DNA from: Siphonodentalium dalli
Taxonomy: Eukaryota; Mollusca; Scaphopoda; Gadilida; Siphonodentaliidae
NCBI GenBank assembly: GCA_032622095.1
Contig: CP136062.1
Coordinates: forward strand, 13,979,710-14,043,709
DNA: 64,000 nucleotides
Reading direction: 5' to 3'
Shown here: positions 54,594 to 64,000 of the stretch, piece after piece
How positions within the stretch are numbered: the stretch's first letter is position 1
How the letters are laid out: every line of letters starts with the position of its first letter
Program-made: the position numbers and the translations under genes
Notes under the pieces: model-generated
Databases searched by the model: none
Seen by the model: the letters and a program-made list of their open reading frames with translations, nothing else
What the model was told of the DNA's origin: nothing

Positions 54594-55375
54594 TCAAAAT
54601 CAATATGTAATCATAGATTATTCCCCAATTTTCTAGCGGAGCATGCGGATTATGTTATTGATCTGTCCGTCCGTCTGTCCACCCATCATTCAGTCTTGGT
54701 TTATGTGTGGTGGCTTAAGATACGTAATAAATGGATAAACGGTAATCTAGTGTTTGGGTTTTCCAACACAGAGTGCAGACCGGGACCGCGCGTTCGGTAA
54801 CCGCGCCGACCAACTTCCGCTACGGAATAGCCCCCGCCCTTTTATTGTTGGGATTTCCTTCTACGCATGGCATTGGTAATGTTCTAACTTGTTTTACTGG
54901 GCTTACTGGTCCGGGATGCAGGTTGGGTCGAGGTTGTAGTCCCCCCGAGGGTTTGGTTGTGTTATCACATCGGAATATTAATTCTGAGTCAATATATCAC
55001 GCCCATATAAAGAGCGTTGAATTTATTAGTTTTACACGGGAATATGATTACATCGGTTAATCCAACATATAAACAACGGGACCTCCGATGGCTAGTTAAA
55101 ACAATATAACCTTGCCAGGATAGTGTGTAGATTTCAACAATGCTATGTGTTGTTACTCTCCGACACTCAGCTACATCATCAAACTCATTCATTTAAATGG
55201 CGGTTGTCTGCATGGCGGTTTACGTGCGATGTGATAAGCATGATTCTTAATATTATTATCTGGGACCCAAGTGGCCATATGCACGCATGCTAATACATGG
55301 ATGTATATGTTTTGACTACCATTGTATATATCATCGGATGCCCCAAGTCCCGTGTGACATGCATATATTTACATA
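54594..55375. repeat. 2412-bp repeat, internally deleted copy (782 bp)
   Basis: R and P are present but the whole 1630-bp U segment is missing. The join at about 55063 keeps a CAA shared by both deletion ends (CCAAGGGAG in R/U and ATCAACATA in P). This is typical of a microhomology or short-homology deletion. R differs from the full copy by scattered substitutions. Confidence 0.9.
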
Positions 55376-56035
55376 TCAAAATCAATATGCAATCATAGAT
55401 TATTTCCCAATTTTCTAGCGGAGCATGCGCATTATGTTATTGATCTGTCCGTCCGGTTGTCCATCCATCATTCAGTCTTGGCTTATGTGTGGTGGCTTAA
55501 GATACGTAATAAATGTATAAACTATAATCTAGTGTTTGGGTTTTCCAACACAGAGTGCAGACCGGGACCTCGTGTTCGGTAACCGCGCCGACCAATTTCC
55601 GCTACGGAATAGCCCCCGCCCTTTTATTGTTGGGATTTCCTTCTACGCATGGCATTGGTAATGTTCTAACTGGTTTTACTGGGCTTACTGGTCCGGGATG
55701 CAGGTTGGGTCGAGGTTGGAGTCCACCCGAGGGTTTGGTTGTGTTATCACATCGGAATATTAATTCTGAGTCAATATATCACGCCCATATAAAGAGCGTT
55801 TAATTTATTAGTTTTACACGGGAATATGATAACATCGGTTAATCCAAGGGAGTCTAGACGTATATTCTATAATTTTGTTACTCTTATCCTGACTTGTTGT
55901 AAACTGCCGCAAGGTAGACTGCTCTGGATTTCACTAGTGAAGTTTCCACTATCGAGGTTCAAGACAGGGGTGCCTCTCTATGTGGGACCGGGGCACGTGC
56001 ATCCACCTGCTCATATATTATGGGTATAACAAAAC
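55376..56035. repeat. 2412-bp repeat, truncated third copy
   Basis: R plus the first part of U, matching the full monomer to GGTATAACAAAACTA and then breaking off into satellite AATAATAGACTCAGC. Only TA is shared at the break. No target-site duplication or terminal inverted repeat is visible when both junctions of the 3.85-kb block are compared. Confidence 0.9.
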
Positions 56036-58033
56036 TAATAATAGACTCAGCATGCCATCCGGACGAATAGGCATCGAATCTCGAATCGCATCATGATAAT
56101 AATAGACTCAGCATGCCATCCGGACGAATAGGCATCGAATCTCGAATCGCATCATGATAATAATAGACTCAGCATGCCATCCGGACGAATAGGCATCGAA
56201 TCTCGAATCGCATCATGATAATAATAGACTCAGCATGCCATCCGGACGAATAGGCGTCAAATCTCGAATCGCATCATGATTATAATAGACTCAGCATGCC
56301 ATCCGGACGAATAGGCATCGAATCTCGAATCGCATCATGATAATAATAGACTCAGCATGCCATCCGGACGAATAGGCGTCAAATCTCGAATGGCATCATG
56401 ATAATAATAGACTCAGCATGCCATCCGGACGAATAGGCGTCAAATCTCGAATGGCATCATGATAATAATAGACTCAGCATGCCATCCGGACGAATAGGCG
56501 TCAAATCTCGAATCGCATCATGATAATAATAGACTCAGCATGATATCCGGACGAATAGGCATCGAATCTCGAATCGCATCATGATAATAATAGACTCAGC
56601 ATGCCATCCGGACGAATAGGCATCGAATCTCGAATCGCATCATGATAACAATAGACTCAGCATGCCATCCGGAGGAATAGGCATCGAATCTCGAATGGCA
56701 TCATGATAATAATAGACTCAGCATGCCATCCGGACGAATAGGCATCGAATCTCGAATCGCATCATGATAATAATAGACTCAGCATGCCATCCGAACGAAT
56801 AGGCATCGAATCTCGAATGGCATCATGATAATAATAGACTCAGCATGCCATCCGGACGAATAGGCATCGAATCTCGAATCGCATCATGATAATAATAGAC
56901 TCAGCATGATATCCGGACGAATAGGCATCGAATCTCGAATCGCATCATGATAAAAACCTACATGCTGCCAGGAATGACATTTTTACGAGACTACAATATA
57001 CTCAGCATGCCATCCGGAAGAATAGGCATCGAATCTCGAATCGCATCATGATAAAAACATACATGCTGCCAGGAAATAACATTTTTACGAGACTACAATA
57101 GACTCAGCATGCCATCCGGAAGAATTGGCATCGAATCTCGAATCGCATCATGATAAAAACCTAGATGCTGCCATTGAAATGACATTTTGACGAGACTACA
57201 ATAGACTCAGCATGCCATTCGGAGGAATAGGCATCAAATCTCGAATCGCATCATGATAAAAACCTACATGCTGCCAGGAAATGACATTTTGACGAGACTA
57301 CAATAGACTCAGCGTGCCATCCGGAAGAATAGGCATCGAATCTCGAATCGCATCATGATAAAAACCTACAAGCTGCCAGGAAATAACATTTTTACGAGAA
57401 TACAATAGACTCAGCATGCCATCCGGAAGAATAGGCATCGAATCTCGAATCGCATCATGATAAAAACCTACATGCTGCCAGGAAATGACATTTTGACCAG
57501 ACTACAATAGACTCAGCATGCCATCCGGACGAATAGGCATCGAATCTCGAATCGCATCATGATAATAATAGACTCAGCATGCCATCCGCACGAATAGGCA
57601 TCGAATCTCGAATCGCATCATGATAACAATAGACTCAGCATGCCATCCGGACGAATAGGCATCGAATCTCGAATCACATCATGATAATAATAGACTCAGC
57701 ATGCCATCCGGACGAATAGGCATCGAATCTCGAATCGCATCATGATAATAATAGACTCAGCATGCCATCCGGACGAATAGGCATCGAATCTCGAATCGCA
57801 TCATGATAATAATAGACTCAGCATGCCATCCGGACGAATAGGCATCGAATCTCGAATCACATCATGATAATAATAGACTCAGCATGCCATCCGAACGAAT
57901 AGGCATCGAATCTCGAATTGCATCATGATAATAATAGACTCAGCATGCCATCCGGACGAATAGGCGTCAAATCTCGAATCGCATCATGATAATAATAGAC
58001 TCAGCATGCCATCCGGACGAATAGGCGTCAAAA
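56034..58033. repeat. Satellite between the two embedded blocks (S15, L6, S7.7)
   Basis: Fifteen S monomers lie at 56034-56948, six L monomers at 56949-57560 (101, 102, 103, 102, 102, 102 bp, the same length signature as the modules) and S monomers from 57561 to the junction near 58030. The 90-bp chimeric monomer that precedes L6 elsewhere is absent, because the duplication join replaced it. Confidence 0.93.
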
Positions 58034-61000
58034 TCAATATGCAATCATAGATTATTTCCCAATTTTCTAGCGGAGTATGCGCATTATGTTATTGATCTGT
58101 CCGTCCGGTTGTCCATCCATCATTCAGTCTTGGTTTATGTGTGGTGGCTTAAGATACGTAATAAATGTATAAACTATAATCTAGTGTTTGGGTTTTCCAA
58201 CACAGAGTGCAGACCGGGACCGCGTGTTCGGTAACCGCGCCGACCAATTTCCGCTACGGAATAGCCCCCGCCCTTTTATTGTTGGGATTTCCTTCTACGC
58301 ATGGCATTGGTAATGTTCTAACTGGTTTTACTGGGCTTACTGGTCCGGGATGCAGGTTGGGTCGAGGTTGGAGTCCACCCGAGGGTTTGGTTGTGTTATC
58401 ACATCGGAATATTAATTCTGAGTCAATATATCACGCCCATATAAAGAGCGTTTAATTTATTAGTTTTACACGGGAATATGATAACATCGGTTAATCCAAG
58501 GGAGTCTAGACGTATATTCTATAATTTTGTTACTCTTATCCTGACTTGTTGTAAACTGCCGCAAGGTAGACTGCTCTGGATTTCACTAGTGAAGTTCCAC
58601 TATCGAGGTTCAAGACAGGGGTGCCTCTATATGTGGGACCGGGGCACGTGCATCCACCTGCTCATATATTATGGGTATCACAAAACTATTATGATATGGA
58701 ACTCGTTTTCCTGGCAACCCGCTGTAGAGGAGTCTTTCGATCATTCGACGTTTGACAGTTAATAATAATTTATAGTTTTTAGGGACAACCCTTACATTAT
58801 ATTTAGTTGTATTAAATTTTGAGTTTGACTGCTTTTTATTATTTGGTTTTCCTTATTTTGCCTAGACATACCTTAGGATACAATATATTGATTTACTTTA
58901 CAGTCCATGTCATGGTAACACTACCCTATTTCTGGATACAGGAATAATATATTTAATTAAACCCATAAATGGTGGGCAAAGGGAACCAACTTTGATTATT
59001 TGTATGAAATGATGGGGCAAAAGAGGGGTTAACGAGCACCTAACTACGACGTCGCGCGCCAATTACGTCATACTGATGACTCACCAACGTCATTCCCACA
59101 AACAAACTTCTGCATTATAGATGTATTCGGTTCCATTTTGTCTGGAAGCGCTCAGATCATTTTCCAATTTTGTGGGCATTGGTGGTCTATTTACCACTTT
59201 ACGTGTTATATATACTTTGGACTTTGGAAACAATTCCACCATTCAGATCAACAGATTAAGGTAACTTTATTTATTTCTATTTTATAGCTCGATTCATCAT
59301 TATCGTCAATATTTATATCTATGCTCGACCTATTTTGGTATTACTATCGACCGTATTAACGATAAATCCAACTCATAACAAGGGAATACAAAATAAACAA
59401 TTACCTACTCACAAATATAATATATATACGCAACAAATAGGATAATACCGACGTGTTTTTGGTGCACCATCGCGCGCGATCAATCGTTTGAAAATCTACG
59501 TGTGCTTGGTTTCGAGGTTACATTTGCCCCGTTTTTTGCTGGGGTGCAGCTTGGTAATTTGAGCTGCACGGTTCTCTCTCTGGTGATCACATAAGGTCGG
59601 GAGCGTAAGAACCGAAACCACAAATAAACGTTCTGATTTAAGTTCGTTTATCCAGAGACGCTCTCCTGATGACCTAGCAAATATTTATTTATCGATTCCC
59701 AACATTTTAAGATACCATTTTCGGCATGATCGTAGTAAACTTTTTCTAAATTATTAAATGTTATGTTTCCTCCATGTTATCAAGCCACGCCGACAATCAA
59801 ACATTAGGCTAAATCACGAGGTTGTACAAAATATGTAACTTTAAATATAGGCCTACTGTGTGTTTCTGTAATAAATACAGTATATATTATATACAATATA
59901 AAAAAGAACCCATTTATAAAGAGCGTTACACTATGTGTTATATTTGCAAACCTCCTTACAATACTTTATGTTTGGTAGGGTTTCCCCACTGTTTATATCC
60001 CTCCTGGAACTTATATTATTGTCTTCGGTTTGTTTCCCCGTATGATATTATATATAAACGGTTCTTAATCCTTTAAGTGCCATATATGGACAATTCAAAA
60101 ACATGTATGTTATATTGGGCTACCATCAACATATAAACAACGGGACCTCCGATGGCTAGTTAAAACAATATAACCTTGCCAGGATAGTGTGTAGATTTCA
60201 ACAATGCTATGTGTTGTTACTCTCCGACACTCAGCTACATCATCAAACTCACTCATTTAAATGGCGGTTGTCTGCATGGCGATTTACGTGCGATGTGTTA
60301 AGCATGATTCTTAATATTATTATCTGGGACCCAAGTGGCCATATGCACGCATGCTAATACATGGATGTATATGTTTTGACTACCATTGTATATATCATCG
60401 GATGCCCCAAGTCCCGTGTGACATGCATATATTTACATATCAAAATCAATATGTAATCATAGATTATTCCCCAATTTTCTAGCGGAGCATGCGGATTATG
60501 TTATTGATCTGTCCGTCCGTCTGTCCACCCATCATTCAGTCTTGGTTTATGTGTGGTGGCTTAAGATACGTAATAAATGGATAAACGGTAATCTAGTGTT
60601 TGGGTTTTCCAACACAGAGTGCAGACCGGGACCGCGCGTTCGGTAACCGCGCCGACCAACTTCCGCTACGGAATAGCCCCCGCCCTTTTATTGTTGGGAT
60701 TTCCTTCTACGCATGGCATTGGTAATGTTCTAACTTGTTTTACTGGGCTTACTGGTCCGGGATGCAGGTTGGGTCGAGGTTGTAGTCCCCCCGAGGGTTT
60801 GGTTGTGTTATCACATCGGAATATTAATTCTGAGTCAATATATCACGCCCATATAAAGAGCGTTGAATTTATTAGTTTTACACGGGAATATGATTACATC
60901 GGTTAATCCAACATATAAACAACGGGACCTCCGATGGCTAGTTAAAACAATATAACCTTGCCAGGATAGTGTGTAGATTTCAACAATGCTATGTGTTGTT

Positions 61001-62776
61001 ACTCTCCGACACTCAGCTACATCATCAAACTCATTCATTTAAATGGCGGTTGTCTGCATGGCGGTTTACGTGCGATGTGATAAGCATGATTCTTAATATT
61101 ATTATCTGGGACCCAAGTGGCCATATGCACGCATGCTAATACATGGATGTATATGTTTTGACTACCATTGTATATATCATCGGATGCCCCAAGTCCCGTG
61201 TGACATGCATATATTTACATATCAAAATCAATATGCAATCATAGATTATTTCCCAATTTTCTAGCGGAGCATGCGCATTATGTTATTGATCTGTCCGTCC
61301 GTCTGTCCATCCATCATTCAGTCTTGGCTTATGTGTGGTGGCTTAAGATACGTAATAAATGTATAAACTATAATCTAGTGTTTGGGTTTTCCAACACAGA
61401 GTGCAGACCGGGACCTCGTGTTCGGTAACCGCGCCGACCAATTTCCGCTACGGAATAGCCCCCGCCCTTTTATTGTTGGGATTTCCTTCTACGCATGGCA
61501 TTGGTAATGTTCTAACTGGTTTTACTGGGCTTACTGGTCCGGGATGCAGGTTGGGTCGAGGTTGGAGTCCACCCGAGGGTTTGGTTGTGTTATCACATCG
61601 GAATATTAATTCTGAGTCAATATATCACGCCCATATAAAGAGCGTTTAATTTATTAGTTTTACACGGGAATATGATAACATCGGTTAATCCAAGGGAGTC
61701 TAGACGTATATTCTATAATTTTGTTACTCTTATCCTGACTTGTTGTAAACTGCCGCAAGGTAGACTGCTCTGGATTTCACTAGTGAAGTTTCCACTATCG
61801 AGGTTCAAGACAGGGGTGCCTCTCTATGTGGGACCGGGGCACGTGCATCCACCTGCTCATATATTATGGGTATAACAAAACTAATAATAGACTCAGCATG
61901 CCATCCGGACGAATAGGCATCGAATCTCGAATCGCATCATGATAATAATAGACTCAGCATGCCATCCGGACGAATAGGCATCGAATCTCGAATCGCATCA
62001 TGATAATAATAGACTCAGCATGCCATCCGGACGAATAGGCATCGAATCTCGAATCGCATCATGATAATAATAGACTCAGCATGCCATCCGGACGAATAGG
62101 CGTCAAATCTCGAATCGCATCATGATTATAATAGACTCAGCATGCCATCCGGACGAATAGGCATCGAATCTCGAATCGCATCATGATAATAATAGACTCA
62201 GCATGCCATCCGGACGAATAGGCGTCAAATCTCGAATGGCATCATGATAATAATAGACTCAGCATGCCATCCGGACGAATAGGCGTCAAATCTCGAATGG
62301 CATCATGATAATAATAGACTCAGCATGCCATCCGGACGAATAGGCGTCAAATCTCGAATCGCATCATGATAATAATAGACTCAGCATGATATCCGGACGA
62401 ATAGGCATCGAATCTCGAATCGCATCATGATAATAATAGACTCAGCATGCCATCCGGACGAATAGGCATCGAATCTCGAATCGCATCATGATAACAATAG
62501 ACTCAGCATGCCATCCGGAGGAATAGGCATCGAATCTCGAATGGCATCATGATAATAATAGACTCAGCATGCCATCCGGACGAATAGGCATCGAATCTCG
62601 AATCGCATCATGATAATAATAGACTCAGCATGCCATCCGAACGAATAGGCATCGAATCTCGAATGGCATCATGATAATAATAGACTCAGCATGCCATCCG
62701 GACGAATAGGCATCGAATCTCGAATCGCATCATGATAATAATAGACTCAGCATGATATCCGGACGAATAGGCATCG
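56931..62776. repeat. 5846-bp tandem duplication, copy 2
   Basis: Nearly identical to copy 1. The only differences I noticed are two adjacent bases (55456-55457 GT versus 61302-61303 TC). The join between copies lies in a shared stretch of about 22 bp inside a satellite monomer, where an S monomer (before) becomes an L monomer (after) without the usual chimeric monomer. Confidence 0.92.
58030..61881. repeat. Second copy of the 2412-bp-repeat block
   Basis: Same three parts as at 52184-56035, shifted by 5846: full monomer from 58030, deleted copy from 60440, truncated copy from 61222 to 61881. The junction sequences with satellite are identical in both blocks, so the block entered the satellite once and was duplicated later. 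Confidence 0.93.
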
Positions 62777-64000
62777 AATCTCGAATCGCATCATGATAAT
62801 AATAGACTCAGCATGCCATCCGGACGAATAGGCATCGAATCTCGGATCGCATCATGATAATAATAGACTCAGCGTGACATCCGGACGAATAGGCATCGAA
62901 TCTCGAATCGCATTATGATAATAATAGACTCAGCATGCCATCCGGACGAATAGGCGTCAAATCTCGAATCACATCATGATAATAATAGACTCAGCATGCC
63001 ATCCGGACGAATATGCATCAAATCTCGAATCGCATCATGATAATAATAGACTCAGCATGATATCCGGACGAATAGGCGTCAAATCTCGAATCGCATCATG
63101 ATAATAATAGACTCAGCATGCCATCCGGACGAATAGGCATCAAATCTCGAATTGCATCATGATAATAATAGACTCAGCATGCCATCCGGACGAATAGGCA
63201 TCGAATCTCGAATCGCATCATGATAATAATAGACTCAGCATGATATCCGGACGAATAGGCATCGAATCTCGAATCGCATCATGATAATAATAGACTCAGC
63301 ATGCCATCCGGACGAATAGGCATCGAATCTCGAATCGCATCATGATAATAATAGACTCAGCATGCCATACGGACGAATAGGCATCGAATCTCGAATCGCA
63401 TCATGATAAAAACCTACATTCTGCCAGGAAATGACATTTTGACGAGACTACAATAGACTCAGAATGCGATCCGTAAGAATAGGCATTGAATCTCGAATCG
63501 CATTATGATAAAAACCTACATGCTGCCAGGAAATGACATTTTTACGAGATTACAATAGACTCAGCATGCCATTCGGACGAATAGGCATCAAATCTCGAAT
63601 CGCATCATGATAAAAACCTACATGCTGCCAGGAAATGACATTTTTACGAGACTACAATAGACTCAGCATGCCATCCGGAAGAATAGGCATCAAATCTCGA
63701 ATCGCATCATGATAATAATAGACTCAGCATGCCATCCGGGCGAATAGGCATCGAATCTCGAATTGCATCATGACAATAATAGACTCAGCATGCCATCCGG
63801 GCGAATAGGCATCAAATCTCGAATCGCATTATGATAATAATAGACGCAGCATGCCATCCGGACGAATAGGCATCGAATCTCGAATCGCATCATGATAATA
63901 ATAGACGCAGCATGATATCCGGACGAATAGGCATCGAATCTCGAATGGCATCATGATAATAATAGACTCAGCATGCCATCCGGACGAATAGGCATCGAAT
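61880..64000. repeat. Satellite continuing to window end (S25, L3, S)
   Basis: Twenty-five S monomers lie at 61880-63404 and three L monomers start at 63405, 63507 and 63609. S monomers resume at 63711 and run off the window. The stretch 62.15-63.70 kb follows the same order of rare variants as 28.35-29.90 kb (offset 33,801 bp). After 63711 the CCGGGCG variant appears, as it does around 32 kb. Confidence 0.93.

Larger units (their letters stand above)
51085..56930. repeat. 5846-bp tandem duplication, copy 1
   Basis: Contains five of the six L monomers of a satellite module (and the end of the first), an S block, the embedded 2.4-kb-repeat block and fifteen S monomers. Copy 2 follows directly. 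The left limit is set by the last mismatch (51084 A versus 56930 G). On the right, identity between the two copies extends to about 56952. Confidence 0.92.

Noticed and set aside
52184-56035. LTR retrotransposon with the outer R copies as LTRs
   Set aside because: R1 and R3 are direct repeats, but a third R lies between them and the spacing follows a tandem-repeat register. The ends lack TG/CA, no primer-binding site or pol frame is visible, and there is no target-site duplication.

Overview
The window looks like metazoan (probably invertebrate) nuclear DNA. Three exons with consensus splice sites and phase 1-1 boundaries each encode one calcium-binding-type EGF domain. Intergenic DNA is AT-rich, and most of the window is long tandem satellite. 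I see nothing prokaryotic (no operons, no ribosome binding sites) and I do not assign a species.

Layout. 1-592: two copies of a 296-bp pyrimidine-rich repeat. 593-4605: AT-rich DNA with one clean intronless-looking reading frame, 2933-3529 (198 aa, unrecognised), which has a TATA/CCAAT-like region upstream and an AATAAA downstream. 4606-6600: a composite tandem repeat. 6600-8880: short direct repeats, a possible exon and a cluster of heat-shock-element-like sites. 8888-12694, minus strand: three EGF exons (12694-12578, 10990-10862, 9016-8888), a degenerate duplicate EGF exon (about 11077-11021), two 34-bp minisatellites and a tandem hairpin cluster, all in introns.

12966-52187: one satellite array of about 39 kb. 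It has two monomer lengths: a 102-bp form (L) and a 61-bp form (S), which equals L with a net 41-bp internal loss. By phase counting the order is L10, S256, L11, S42, L1, S14. After that come S blocks interrupted by a repeated module (one 90-bp chimeric monomer plus six L) and by L pairs. Higher-order repeats are visible, for example 42 x 61 = 2562 bp.

52184-56035: a different tandem repeat with a 2412-bp monomer (one full copy, one with a 1630-bp internal deletion, one truncated) is embedded in the satellite. This block and its flanking satellite are duplicated in tandem at 5846 bp (about 51085-56930 and 56931-62776). The unit boundary falls inside a satellite monomer, as unequal crossing-over would produce. 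61880-64000 is satellite again, and 62.15-63.70 kb is a paralogue of 28.35-29.90 kb.

The first visible EGF exon starts with a splice acceptor only 271 bp from the satellite edge, and its upstream exons are not visible. The whole satellite may therefore lie in an intron of the EGF gene, or it may mark where the gene is broken. No known gene is visible from 12.97 to 64 kb.
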